Assembly: GCA_022764505.1 (NCBI GenBank)
Contig: JALEQJ010000069.1
Span: 1 to 64,000, forward strand
Length of the DNA: 64,000 nucleotides
Direction: 5' to 3'
Source: Phocaeicola sp.
GTDB taxonomy: Bacteria > Bacteroidota > Bacteroidia > Bacteroidales > Bacteroidaceae
Below are positions 28,567 to 37,661 of the stretch, piece by piece. Under the pieces are notes generated by a model, which made no database searches, had not been told where the DNA came from, and was given only the letters and a program-made list of their open reading frames with translations. Numbering within the stretch: the stretch's first letter is position 1; every line of letters starts with the position of its first letter. A program made the position numbers and the translations under genes.

Positions 28567-29271
28567 ATGGCACATTTTCTTATCAGATCTATTCCAAACA
28601 CCATTACCTGTTGCAATTTATTTTGTGGTTGCTTGGCTGTAGAATTTGCTTTTCAGTCCAATTATTACGCTGCATTTATTTGCATCATCTTAGGAGCTGT
28701 ATTTGATTTCTTTGATGGTATGGTAGCTCGTCTATTGAAGGTATCTTCTGCCATCGGAAAAGAATTGGATTCCTTGGCAGATGTCATCACCTTCGGATTT
28801 GCTCCAGCCACTATTGTCTATTCATTACTCAAAGAAGTGGTACTTCCCACAAGCTTATCCCCGATAGCGACCTATATTCCTTATATAGGCTTCTTGATTG
28901 CCGTTTTTTCGGCTTTAAGATTAGCTAAATTCAATATAGATGAAAGACAATCCACATCTTTTATTGGAATGCCCACACCAGCCAATGCTCTATTTTGGGC
29001 ATCTATATCCGTCAGCGCACACGAATTGATTAACAAAATACCGTTCGTGCTGATTCTGTTATTCGTAATAGGAATGCCTCTTTTACTTGTAGCAGAAATC
29101 CCAATGTTCTCACTCAAATTCAAATCCCTCAAGTTAAAAGACAATCTCTATACCTATATTTTCTTGGCAGGCTGTATTGTATGGATTTTATTTTTTCATA
29201 TTACAGGTATTGCCATCAGTATTTTATGGTATATTTTATTGTCTCTCATTCTTTCCAAAAGAACAAAGTAA
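28567..29271 (+). CDS. pssA: CDP-diacylglycerol--serine O-phosphatidyltransferase
   Basis: It makes phosphatidylserine from CDP-diacylglycerol and serine, the substrate for the preceding psd product. The CDP-alcohol phosphotransferase motif D-G-x2-A-R-x8-G-x3-D-x3-D is present as FFDGMVARLLK followed by GKELDSLADVITFG. The protein is polytopic (234 aa, about six or seven helices). It is 12 nt after psd. Confidence 0.96.
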   Translation: MAHFLIRSIPNTITCCNLFCGCLAVEFAFQSNYYAAFICIILGAVFDFFDGMVARLLKVSSAIGKELDSLADVITFGFAPATIVYSLLKEVVLPTSLSPIATYIPYIGFLIAVFSALRLAKFNIDERQSTSFIGMPTPANALFWASISVSAHELINKIPFVLILLFVIGMPLLLVAEIPMFSLKFKSLKLKDNLYTYIFLAGCIVWILFFHITGIAISILWYILLSLILSKRTK

Positions 29272-29294
29272 CTCTCCACATCGGTGTTCTCTAT

Positions 29295-29537
29295 ATGAAG
29301 AAACTATTTTTACTTTTGACATTGTTTTTCGCCTTAGTTATATCCATTGTAGGAGCTATCTTAGGCATTGGAGGTCTTATCTTACGTTCGCTTTTCAGTT
29401 GGAGTAGCAACAAGCAAGAAGAACAACAAAGGCATTACCATAGTACCTCTCAAGAAAAAGAAACGGTACCCACACGCCCCAAAGTAATTCAAGACGATGA
29501 AGGAGAATATGTAGAATTTGAGGAAACCAAAGAATAA
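29295..29537 (+). CDS. DUF4834-like small membrane protein
   Basis: The 80-aa product has one N-terminal hydrophobic segment (residues about 3-33), a polar middle rich in Q, S and E, and the acidic end DDEGEYVEFEE, matching the small Bacteroidota DUF4834 family. Function is unknown. The ATG at 29295 is chosen because it gives a clean MKKLF membrane start; a start at 29181 would lie inside pssA. It is probably co-transcribed with psd-pssA and the helicase gene 11 nt downstream. Confidence 0.8.
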   Translation: MKKLFLLLTLFFALVISIVGAILGIGGLILRSLFSWSSNKQEEQQRHYHSTSQEKETVPTRPKVIQDDEGEYVEFEETKE

Positions 29538-29548
29538 AAAGAAGCTCT

Positions 29549-32500
29549 TTGTATATTTCATATATGCGAAAATCCAAAGTCAATGAAACGCACATACATT
29601 TACAAGGATTTGACTTCTTTACTCGTATAGAACAAATCCATAGAGCTACTTACGCTCCACACACAGAAAATTTACGAAAAAAATATATACTTCTCAAGAA
29701 GCTTTTGGAAGAGGTAGCTTATGAATATACACGTGATACTACATTTACCTTCGCCAATCTCTTCTCTCGTATAGATTATATCTGTAAACAATATAAGATA
29801 GTGCCTTCGGATAGATTTGCCATTCAAACTATGAGAAGGAATTGTCATAAAGCCACCGTAAGTGAAACAATAGAAATTGAGGAGTATAGATACGATCTAC
29901 GTGCGCTGGTCAGATTTATCTCTACCATCAGCCAGACTGCTATCCCGGAAGTTTTAGCTTGTGAGCTTCCTCATACCAATCGTCCCTATAAGTCTTATTC
30001 TAGAGATACAATAAGCTACTTACGAGTAGTTGTAAATGGTTGGAATGAACATATCATTTATGCCAATACAGCAGAAGAAGGTATACCGTCTATCATTATA
30101 AACTATCAGCAAGCAGGAGAAGCTGGGAGTTATGCTTATTTAGAACAGATATTAAAAGAGCATACACAGCTCAACCTACTGAATATCCATATAAATGAGG
30201 CAGGAGAATACGTACCACAATACATTATCTTTCAGCCGGATTTTTTATTAGATATCAGTAGCATTGCACTATGTTTTAAGAATTATGGAAGAAATCCGCT
30301 CAACTATTTTCTGAGCAAGCTACAACGTAAAGAAATCACTCAACATACTTTACTGGGGAATTTCGCAGGAAAGCTATTGGACGATTGTGTACACAATACG
30401 ACACAACAAGTACTTCCCTACTCTACTGCTATTCAAGAGTTTTTCTGTACACATTCATTGGATTTCTGTAGTACAGAGCTTCCTTCCGATTTTCATACAC
30501 AAGCACAAGCACAACTACAGAACTTACATCACATCATACACCGGACTTTTCCCAATAACATAGCAGGCTTTGACCATCATCAAATCCTATTGGAGGCTTC
30601 TTTCATTTGCGAGAAATTAGGTATTCAAGGGAGAGTTGATATGCTACAAAAGGATTTTTCTATACTGGTGGAACAGAAATCCGGGAAAAAAGACGAATGG
30701 AAAAACCTACACAAGGAAGAACATTTCGTACAAGTGATGCTCTACCAAGGTGTCCTCACGTATAATTTTAATATCTCTCTGAACGAGATACAATCATTTC
30801 TACTCTACTCCAAGTATGCAGATGGATTGATGCTGGAACACCATAGTAGCAAACTTTTTGAAGATACCATACGTTTGAGAAACCTCATTGTTTCTTCCGA
30901 AATAGATTTTGCTGAAGGAAGAATAGAAAAGGTATTAGAGAATCTTTCCACAGATGCGCTCAATGAATTCAGAGACGATAGTAAACTCTGGAAAAATTAC
31001 CAAAAACCTGCATTAGAAAGACAAATAAACGTCCTACAAGAACGAAATGAATTAGAAAAAGCCTATTTCAAACGTTATTACACTTTTGTAAGTAAAGAAC
31101 AGTTGCTGAATAAAACAGGAGGGCGAGTTAATAGTGGAAAAGGTCTGGCTGCACTGTGGCATCTCACCACACCCGAGAAAAAAGAATTGGGGAATATCTT
31201 ATTAAATCTCAAAATTACAGACCTGAACCAAAGTTCCCCCGGGAAAGGCTATGATGTAGTTCAACTGGAAATTCCTCCTCAAGGAGAAGATACGCTACCC
31301 AATTTCCGCAAAGGAGATATGATTATTCTTTATCCATACCAAGAAGATCCCGATGTTCGTACTGCCATACTTATGAAAGGGCATATAGAAAATCTTTCAT
31401 CGGATAAGATTATTGTAAGACTAAGAAATGGGCAGCACAACAAGGATATAATAGGTGGGCAAAACGATACATTCGCTATAGAACACGATATTTTGGACAG
31501 TTCGTATCTTATAGGATATAAAGGGTTATATGCCCTTATGGCCGGTGAGGAAAGACGCAGAGAACTCTTATTAGGCAGTAAAACTCCGGAAATAGATACT
31601 TCCGTAACATTGTCTGCTCACTATAATGATTTGGACGAATTGGTACTCAAATCCAAACAAAACCAAGACTTCTTTCTCTTGATAGGACCTCCCGGAACAG
31701 GAAAAACATCTCAAGCATTACAGTATATCGTAAAAGAACATTTAGCAGAAAATCTCTCTATCCTACTTTTGGCTTATACCAATAGAGCTGTAGACGAAAT
31801 CTGCGAGATGCTGATAGACAGTGGCATAGAACAAGAACACACTTTCATCAGAATAGGGAACGATTTGGCTTGTTCTGAGAAATATACCCCCTACTTATTG
31901 AAGAATAAGCTGAAAGGAATAAGCAAGCTCACAGAGGTAAAGAATGTATTACAAGAAACCTCTATATACGTTTCCACCATTAGCTCTATGAATGGTAATC
32001 TACAGTTATTCAAACTCAAACAGTTTGATGTCTGTATCATAGACGAAGCATCTCAAGCATTGGAACCAGACTTACTCGGCATATTAGCTTCTCAAGAAAG
32101 TGGAGCCAATGATATAAAGAAGTTTATACTTATAGGAGATTATAAACAGCTACCTGCCATATCTCTACAAACAGATACCGATGCCAAAATAGAGGAAGAA
32201 CTATTGATAGAAGCAGGGTTTACAGACTGCAGAATGTCTCTCTTCGAGCGTTTACACAGACAAGCTCCTCCGTACTCAAAACATATACTACGGAAGCAAG
32301 GGAGAATGCACCCTGCAATAGCCGAATTTTCGGTGCAAACTTTCTATAAAGAAGAAAACATCATACCAGTCCCACTTGCTCATCAGAAAGAAGAGGAAAT
32401 ATATCCTCATATAATCCCTCAAAATAAATGGCAAACATTGATAATGGGACATCGTATGCTATTTATAGATCTTCCACTGCCTATAAATAATGAGTATGCA

Positions 32501-33835
32501 GACAAAAGTAACATAAACGAAGCTCGCATCATTACTATCTTATTAAGAGAGATTTATGAGCTTACAAAGAAACACTTTGACCCTCAGAAAACTGTAGGTA
32601 TTATTGTGCCTTACAGAAATCAAATAGCTATGATCCGACAAGAGATTAGAAAACTCAATATCATAGCTTTGGAAGATATAACTATAGATACTGTAGAGCG
32701 TTATCAAGGAAGTCAAAGGGACATCATTCTCTACTCTTTTACCATACGAAACTATAGTCAAATGAATTTCTTGACAGCTCAATCTTTTTCCGAAGAAAAC
32801 AGCACCATAGACAGAAAGCTCAATGTAGCCATCACACGAGCAAGAAAGCAGTTGATACTGGTCGGTAGCTCGGACTTACTTGTAGAGAATCTCACTTTCT
32901 ACAAGCTCATTACCTACATAAAAAAACAATCCGGCTATGTACAAACACACGTTGGAAGGTTTACGGAAGAGGATTTTTCACTACCTGAAATTTGCAGCTA
33001 TTGGTCTCCTGCTGAAATTAGATATGACTTAGGTATATATGGGAAACAAATGGAGGAAAATTATCTATTACCTGCTTATGCACAAGTACCCTCTCCTACT
33101 ATCACAGCAGCTTATGAGCTTTGCCAATATGGAAGAAGTAAAGGAATACAAGAAAATTTTCCACAATGGAAGTCTATCTTTCAATATTACTATTGGAGAA
33201 AGCAATATCTTGGTGCATCTCATTTATGGAAACAGATACAATCCATACTAATGGAGTTACTCTTATCTGCCCACAAAACTTGCATTTTTTGCGATGCCGG
33301 TTACGAAATGGGCGAAAGCTTTGTTTCACTCATAGACACAGTATTACAAGATAAACAAGTAGATGCCACCTACATTGGTACTCAACCTCACTTTCTATGG
33401 CGAGAAGAGAGTTTGAAAACCATAGCTGCTATGAACGAAAAGAATTTACGTCTCTGTACGACAGAAACCATAGCAGGTATTGCAGCTATACTAAAGAAAC
33501 AGACTACAGCACATCGGAAATTGGTAATTATCAATCTGTCGCACCTATTTGACAGGATAGATGAGGAAGAGGCAAAAGAATTAGCAAGTAAGATAAACCA
33601 CTTGTACCTCTCCTTCCCTCACGAATACTATTTGATTATTTGTAGAGAAGATACTTACACACAGAATATGCCACATAGCTACGAAGTTTTCTGTAGAAGA
33701 CTTCACCCACAACTTATCATAGAGAACAAAGAAATGCCCCTACACACTGCATTGGAATATACCATAGTGCGGGAAAAAGAAGAAACAAGAGTTCAAGAAA
33801 ACTACGTGTACAGCATATTCTGTAATGTAAGTTAA
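29549..33835 (+). CDS. Dna2-like nuclease-helicase, 1428 aa
   Basis: It is a likely DNA repair or replication enzyme with two recognisable modules. A Cas4/RecB-type nuclease is at residues about 340-430: GRVD (D364), EQK (K377) and QVMLY (Q395, Y399). A superfamily 1 UPF1/Dna2-like helicase is at about 690-1110: Walker A GPPGTGKT near 713, IIDEASQALEP near 830, GDYKQLPAI, and the C-terminal NVAITRARKQLILVG. The four cysteines of iron-sulfur Dna2/AddB nucleases are not evident. The first about 330 residues and the last about 290 match nothing I know. The start may be 29549 or ATG 29564. Confidence 0.88.
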   Translation: MYISYMRKSKVNETHIHLQGFDFFTRIEQIHRATYAPHTENLRKKYILLKKLLEEVAYEYTRDTTFTFANLFSRIDYICKQYKIVPSDRFAIQTMRRNCHKATVSETIEIEEYRYDLRALVRFISTISQTAIPEVLACELPHTNRPYKSYSRDTISYLRVVVNGWNEHIIYANTAEEGIPSIIINYQQAGEAGSYAYLEQILKEHTQLNLLNIHINEAGEYVPQYIIFQPDFLLDISSIALCFKNYGRNPLNYFLSKLQRKEITQHTLLGNFAGKLLDDCVHNTTQQVLPYSTAIQEFFCTHSLDFCSTELPSDFHTQAQAQLQNLHHIIHRTFPNNIAGFDHHQILLEASFICEKLGIQGRVDMLQKDFSILVEQKSGKKDEWKNLHKEEHFVQVMLYQGVLTYNFNISLNEIQSFLLYSKYADGLMLEHHSSKLFEDTIRLRNLIVSSEIDFAEGRIEKVLENLSTDALNEFRDDSKLWKNYQKPALERQINVLQERNELEKAYFKRYYTFVSKEQLLNKTGGRVNSGKGLAALWHLTTPEKKELGNILLNLKITDLNQSSPGKGYDVVQLEIPPQGEDTLPNFRKGDMIILYPYQEDPDVRTAILMKGHIENLSSDKIIVRLRNGQHNKDIIGGQNDTFAIEHDILDSSYLIGYKGLYALMAGEERRRELLLGSKTPEIDTSVTLSAHYNDLDELVLKSKQNQDFFLLIGPPGTGKTSQALQYIVKEHLAENLSILLLAYTNRAVDEICEMLIDSGIEQEHTFIRIGNDLACSEKYTPYLLKNKLKGISKLTEVKNVLQETSIYVSTISSMNGNLQLFKLKQFDVCIIDEASQALEPDLLGILASQESGANDIKKFILIGDYKQLPAISLQTDTDAKIEEELLIEAGFTDCRMSLFERLHRQAPPYSKHILRKQGRMHPAIAEFSVQTFYKEENIIPVPLAHQKEEEIYPHIIPQNKWQTLIMGHRMLFIDLPLPINNEYADKSNINEARIITILLREIYELTKKHFDPQKTVGIIVPYRNQIAMIRQEIRKLNIIALEDITIDTVERYQGSQRDIILYSFTIRNYSQMNFLTAQSFSEENSTIDRKLNVAITRARKQLILVGSSDLLVENLTFYKLITYIKKQSGYVQTHVGRFTEEDFSLPEICSYWSPAEIRYDLGIYGKQMEENYLLPAYAQVPSPTITAAYELCQYGRSKGIQENFPQWKSIFQYYYWRKQYLGASHLWKQIQSILMELLLSAHKTCIFCDAGYEMGESFVSLIDTVLQDKQVDATYIGTQPHFLWREESLKTIAAMNEKNLRLCTTETIAGIAAILKKQTTAHRKLVIINLSHLFDRIDEEEAKELASKINHLYLSFPHEYYLIICREDTYTQNMPHSYEVFCRRLHPQLIIENKEMPLHTALEYTIVREKEETRVQENYVYSIFCNVS

Positions 33836-33838
33836 ACC

Positions 33839-33861
33839 ATTTTGTTTTCGGGAAACAAAAT
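33839..33861 (+). terminator. hairpin after the nuclease-helicase gene
   Basis: ATTTTGTTT (33839-33847) and AAACAAAAT (33853-33861) form a perfect 9-bp stem with a TCGGG loop, 3 nt past the stop codon. No long T run follows, so efficiency is uncertain. Confidence 0.5.
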
Positions 33862-33875
33862 ATTCTCTTATTCAA

Positions 33876-33921
33876 ATAAAATTCCGAACAGGTTCGGAAA
33901 AGCTTCCGTCGCTGTTCGGAA
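33876..33921 (-). terminator. terminator after mazG
   Basis: On the minus strand TTCCGAACAG and CTGTTCGGAA (complements of 33912-33921 and 33882-33891) form a 10-bp stem followed by TTTTATTT. A nested TTCCGAAC/GTTCGGAA palindrome (33882-33899) overlaps it. Confidence 0.65.
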
Positions 33922-33947
33922 AAAAATCCGTACAAATACAGAAAATC

Positions 33948-34736
33948 CTAAAGACCTTTCTTTTTGGCTTCGTCCCAAATCTCGTCCATCTCACTGAGAG
34001 ACATATCTTGCAGAGATTTTCCTACCTTGATAGTATGCTCTTCCAGATAGTTAAATCTGCGAATAAACTTCTGATTCGTACGTTCCAGTGCTGTATCCGG
34101 GTTTATCTTGTATAGTCTGGCAGCATTGATTAAACTGAAAAGTACATCTCCGAACTCTGCCTCCGCCTTATCTTCGTCCATAGCAGAAAGCTCTGTTTCA
34201 AATTCCTTCAGTTCTTCTTTCACTTTATCCCACACTTGCTCACGTTTTTCCCAATCAAAACCTACATTACGTGCTTTGTCTTGGATACGATAACTCTTTA
34301 TCAGTGTAGGAAGAGAAGCAGGAACACCGCTCAATACAGATTTATTGCCATCTTTCTCTTTCAGTTTTATTTGCTCCCACGTTTGGAGAACTTCCTCTGT
34401 ACTTTTCACCTGTAAATCCCCAAAGACATGAGGATGCCGAAATATCAATTTATCACAAAGCTTATCACAGACCTCCTTTATATCATAACTATTATTCTCA
34501 TCTCCTATTTTGGCATAAAATACCACATGAAGCAGTACATCTCCCAATTCTTTGCAAATATTGGGTTCATCTTTTGCCATCAAGGCATCACTCAGTTCAT
34601 ACACTTCTTCTATTGTATTGGGACGTAAACTCTCATAAGTTTGTTTTTTGTCCCAAGGGCATTTCTCCCTCAACTCGTCCATAACATCTAATAGCCGACC
34701 GAAGGCTTGCATCTGTTCTTCTCTTGTATATTTCAT
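33948..34736 (-). CDS. mazG: nucleoside triphosphate pyrophosphohydrolase MazG
   Basis: It hydrolyses (d)NTPs to monophosphates and is linked to nucleotide-pool cleaning and ppGpp control. The two MazG repeats are visible: LREKCPWDKKQTYESLRP with EVYELSDAL and ELGDVLLHVVFYA, and later KEELKEFETEL with EFGDVLFSLINAARL. I start at MKYTREEQ (34736); 22 further codons up to 34802 would overlap the promoter. The length of 262 aa fits the family. It is transcribed divergently from the YgbA-like gene. Confidence 0.95.
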   Translation of the reverse strand: MKYTREEQMQAFGRLLDVMDELREKCPWDKKQTYESLRPNTIEEVYELSDALMAKDEPNICKELGDVLLHVVFYAKIGDENNSYDIKEVCDKLCDKLIFRHPHVFGDLQVKSTEEVLQTWEQIKLKEKDGNKSVLSGVPASLPTLIKSYRIQDKARNVGFDWEKREQVWDKVKEELKEFETELSAMDEDKAEAEFGDVLFSLINAARLYKINPDTALERTNQKFIRRFNYLEEHTIKVGKSLQDMSLSEMDEIWDEAKKKGL

Positions 34737-34757
34737 TTTTTTAGAACTTATTTGTGG

Positions 34758-34765
34758 CAAAGTTA
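34758..34765 (-). promoter_or_regulatory. -7 box of mazG
   Basis: The complement of CAAAGTTA reads TAACTTTG. It lies 21 nt before ATG 34736 and rules out the upstream start at 34802. It is back to back with the plus-strand box at 34787. Confidence 0.6.
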
Positions 34766-34786
34766 GAAAAAGCACTATTGTTCGCC

Positions 34787-34794
34787 TAACTTTG
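34787..34794 (+). promoter_or_regulatory. -7 box of the YgbA-like gene
   Basis: TAACTTTG lies 17 nt before ATG 34812. With the mazG box 22 nt away on the other strand it forms a compact divergent promoter, so the two units may share regulation. Confidence 0.6.
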
Positions 34795-34811
34795 CGAAAC
34801 ATAAGAAATCA

Positions 34812-35135
34812 ATGAAAAAATACTCATTAGCGAAAGAGAAAAAGATAATAGAAACTATGATACGTTTGTATTGTAGAAAAAAAGAAGGTAATAAAACGCT
34901 ATGTGCTTCTTGCACAGAACTATTGGCATACGCAAACGAACGGATAGACAGATGCAAAATCAAGCAGACAGGTATAACTTGCAAGGTTTGTCCCATACAC
35001 TGTTACAATCCTCTGATGAGAGAAAAAATCCGAGAAGTGATGCGTTATGCCGGACCTCGTATGATACTCTATCACCCTATTATGGCTTTTTCTCATCTGT
35101 ATCGTGAACTTACAAAGAAATATCTCTCCCGATGA
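34812..35135 (+). CDS. YgbA-like 'nitrous oxide-stimulated promoter' family protein
   Basis: The 107-aa product is rich in cysteine (LCASCTELLAYA, ITCKVCPIHCYNPLMREKI) and ends with VMRYAGPRMILYHPIMA, which matches the YgbA/PF11756 family. In Escherichia coli ygbA is controlled by the nitric-oxide regulator NsrR; the biochemical role is not known to me. The cysteines suggest metal or iron-sulfur binding (inference). It overlaps ispE by 4 nt (ATGA), so translation is coupled. Confidence 0.85.
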   Translation: MKKYSLAKEKKIIETMIRLYCRKKEGNKTLCASCTELLAYANERIDRCKIKQTGITCKVCPIHCYNPLMREKIREVMRYAGPRMILYHPIMAFSHLYRELTKKYLSR

Positions 35136-35977
35136 ATAAAATCACACTTTATCCTAATGCAAAAGTAAACTTAGGCTTACATATCACTGAGAAAAGAGCC
35201 GATGGATACCATAACTTGGAAACCATTTTTCTTCCCGTTTCTTTAGTAGATAAATTGGAAGTAGCCATTGCAGACCCTTCGGCTTCAGGAACAACTCTTT
35301 CTATGGGCGGTTCTTTCATTGTGGAAGATCATAGTGAGGATAATTTAGTAGTAAAAGCCTATCACTTATTGGCACAAGATTTTAGCTTGCCTTATGTAGA
35401 CATTCGCTTGGAAAAAGAAATTCCTATGGGAGCGGGATTGGGAGGCGGTTCGGCAGATTGCGCTTTTATGATTAGGGCTTTGAATGAATTATTAGAACTC
35501 CAACTTGGTTACGAAAGAATGGAGCAGTATGCCACAAAATTGGGAGCAGATTGTGCCTTTTTCATACGTAACAAAGCGATGTATGCTACCGGAAAGGGAG
35601 ATATATTTCAGTCCTTGCCTGCTTTACCTTTACAAGGGTATCATATAGTATTGGTAAACCCTCATATCCATATTACCACAAAAACAGCATTTTCCGGTGT
35701 AGTACCTCACCCCTCTTCCATAGACTTGAGAGAAGCTGTTCAAGCTCCTATCACAGATTGGAAAAATCTTATCAAAAACGATTTCGAAGAAAGCGTATTC
35801 CGTTCATACCCACTTGTCAAGGAAATAAAAGAACGGCTCTATAGTATGGGGGCATCTTATGCTTCTATGAGTGGTTCCGGCTCTACAGTATATGGTATTT
35901 TCCCTGCTTCCAGAAGTGAAAAAGAGCTTACTACAGTATTTCCTCATTATTTCACTATGTGCTGTAGATGCTTATAA
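35132..35977 (+). CDS. ispE: 4-diphosphocytidyl-2-C-methyl-D-erythritol kinase
   Basis: This GHMP kinase of the MEP isoprenoid pathway phosphorylates CDP-methylerythritol. Motifs are PNAKVNLGLHITEKRADGYH at the N-terminus, the ATP loop PMGAGLGGGSADCAF, and MSGSGSTVYGIF near the C-terminus. The 281-aa length is normal. It overlaps the YgbA-like gene by 4 nt and is one base before the RluA-type gene. Confidence 0.96.
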   Translation: MNKITLYPNAKVNLGLHITEKRADGYHNLETIFLPVSLVDKLEVAIADPSASGTTLSMGGSFIVEDHSEDNLVVKAYHLLAQDFSLPYVDIRLEKEIPMGAGLGGGSADCAFMIRALNELLELQLGYERMEQYATKLGADCAFFIRNKAMYATGKGDIFQSLPALPLQGYHIVLVNPHIHITTKTAFSGVVPHPSSIDLREAVQAPITDWKNLIKNDFEESVFRSYPLVKEIKERLYSMGASYASMSGSGSTVYGIFPASRSEKELTTVFPHYFTMCCRCL

Positions 35978-35978
35978 T

Positions 35979-37601
35979 ATGAAAGAGTCTTGTCTACATT
36001 TTTTCTCTCAGACATTACCCATAGAAGAACGTCCCCAAACGTTTACCAATCCGTTTCACTACACTCCACATCAGTGGACAATACTCGCTATGCAGGAGGT
36101 TTTCGCTTACTTGCCCACCATAACAGAATGGCAAGAAGCATTGGCAGAAGGTAAAATGTTTGGGGTATTGGTGGTAGAAACTCCTCAAAAAGAAATTGGC
36201 TACTTGGCTGCCTTCTCCGGCAATATAGATGGGGAAAACAAACACCCGTTTTTTGTACCACCTATCTGCGACTTGCTCAATCCACAGGGATATTTTAAGC
36301 AAGAAGAGCAACGCATTTCTGCTATCAACAAGCAAATTAAAAATTGGGAAAGCAGTAGACAGTATATTAAAGCCATTCAAAAACTATCTGCATACAAAGA
36401 AAAGCAAACACAAATCCGTAAGCAAGCGGAAGAAGCCTATAAAACGGCAAAAAAGCAAAGAGATGAAAAGCGGCAAGGAACTATCAGCACAGAAGAAAGG
36501 TTACTATTAGAGAAAGAAAGCCAGTATATGAAAGCTTCTTTACGCAGACTACAAAAGAAGCAGGAAAAAGACCTACTCAAAAAAAACCTGACAGTACAAA
36601 TTTTTCATCTTAGAATAGAGCGACTCAAGAGGGAAAGAAAAAAAAGATCTGCCACACTACAAGAACGCTTGTTTTCCGATTATAAGTTACTCAATGCAGA
36701 GGGAGAAATAAAAGATATACAAACCATCTTCTCAGAAAACCATCAAGGCATTCCTCCTGCCGGGACAGGAGAATGTGCATTGCCTAAGCTACTGCAATAC
36801 GCTTATGCGCATAGTTTACAGCCCTTGTGTATGGGAGAGTTTTGGTGGGGAAATTCGTCCAAAGAAAGTATACGTCATCACGGAAAATTTTATCCGTCTT
36901 GTACAGCTAAATGCAAACCTATATTATCGCATATGCTGAAAGGTTTGTCTGTAGAACACACAGAGAAAAAGAATTGGGAACTCGCTATTGTCTACGAAGA
37001 TGATTTTTTATTGGCTGTAGACAAGCCTGCCGGATTACTTTCCGTACCGGGAAAAGAAGACTCAACCTCTGTACTTTCGCTTTTAGAGACCAAACAGCCG
37101 GATCAATCGTACTATATGATACATAGGTTGGATATGGATACCTCCGGACTGCTACTCATAGCCAAAGATTTGCAGACTTATAAAGCTATGCAGTATGCTT
37201 TTTCTCACAGACTGGTAAAGAAAGAGTATCACGCTATATTAGAGGGAGTAGTTACAGCAAAAGACGGAACAATCCACTTACCACTATCTCCTCATTATGA
37301 AGAAAGACCAAGACAAAAAGTAGACGAAACCTATGGAAAAGAAGCTATAACAAAGTTCCAAGTAGAAAAGGTAGAGAATGGCTACACATGGATTCGCTTC
37401 TATCCTCAAACAGGAAGAACGCACCAACTACGTCTCCACGCAGCACACGAAAAAGGGCTAAACTGTCCTATTTACGGAGATGCTCTCTATGGAAAGTCCA
37501 AAGCAAACAGAATGTACCTGCACGCCTATTCGGTATCTTTTTTCCACCCTATGAAGGAAGAAGAGGTCTTTATCTCGTGCGCATCACATTTTTGTATATA
37601 A
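35979..37601 (+). CDS. RluA-family pseudouridine synthase with long N-terminal extension
   Basis: The C-terminal about 215 residues form a RluA-type synthase: YEDDFLLAVDKPAGLLSVPG, catalytic HRLDMDTSGLLLIAKD, FYPQTGRTHQLRLHAA. The first about 325 residues are an extension with a charged coiled coil (residues about 105-235) and a part with GTGECALPKLLQYAYAH and MGEFWWG. I have seen this long form in Bacteroidota; its role is unknown. The target is likely rRNA or tRNA uridine but cannot be specified. I start at ATG 35979 (541 aa), one base after ispE; an upstream start at 35871 would overlap ispE. Confidence 0.9.
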   Translation: MKESCLHFFSQTLPIEERPQTFTNPFHYTPHQWTILAMQEVFAYLPTITEWQEALAEGKMFGVLVVETPQKEIGYLAAFSGNIDGENKHPFFVPPICDLLNPQGYFKQEEQRISAINKQIKNWESSRQYIKAIQKLSAYKEKQTQIRKQAEEAYKTAKKQRDEKRQGTISTEERLLLEKESQYMKASLRRLQKKQEKDLLKKNLTVQIFHLRIERLKRERKKRSATLQERLFSDYKLLNAEGEIKDIQTIFSENHQGIPPAGTGECALPKLLQYAYAHSLQPLCMGEFWWGNSSKESIRHHGKFYPSCTAKCKPILSHMLKGLSVEHTEKKNWELAIVYEDDFLLAVDKPAGLLSVPGKEDSTSVLSLLETKQPDQSYYMIHRLDMDTSGLLLIAKDLQTYKAMQYAFSHRLVKKEYHAILEGVVTAKDGTIHLPLSPHYEERPRQKVDETYGKEAITKFQVEKVENGYTWIRFYPQTGRTHQLRLHAAHEKGLNCPIYGDALYGKSKANRMYLHAYSVSFFHPMKEEEVFISCASHFCI

Positions 37602-37604
37602 AAA

Positions 37605-37639
37605 GAAGTAGTGCTTTATATTTTATAAAGCACTACTTC
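37605..37639. terminator. bidirectional terminator between the RluA-type gene and megL
   Basis: A perfect 16-bp stem, GAAGTAGTGCTTTATA (37605-37620) with TATAAAGCACTACTTC (37624-37639) and a TTT loop. It is placed between convergent stop codons. AAAA before it can act as the T run for the minus strand. Confidence 0.85.
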
Positions 37640-37661
37640 CATTATGGGAGATTATAGCCAC

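Noticed and set aside
29549..33835. Cas4 or CRISPR-linked nuclease
   Set aside because: The nuclease motifs are Cas4/RecB-like, but the fusion to a UPF1/Dna2 helicase and the lack of CRISPR parts fit a Dna2-like enzyme better.
35871..35978. Longer start of the RluA-type gene
   Set aside because: It would overlap ispE by more than 100 bases in another frame; ATG 35979 directly follows the ispE stop.
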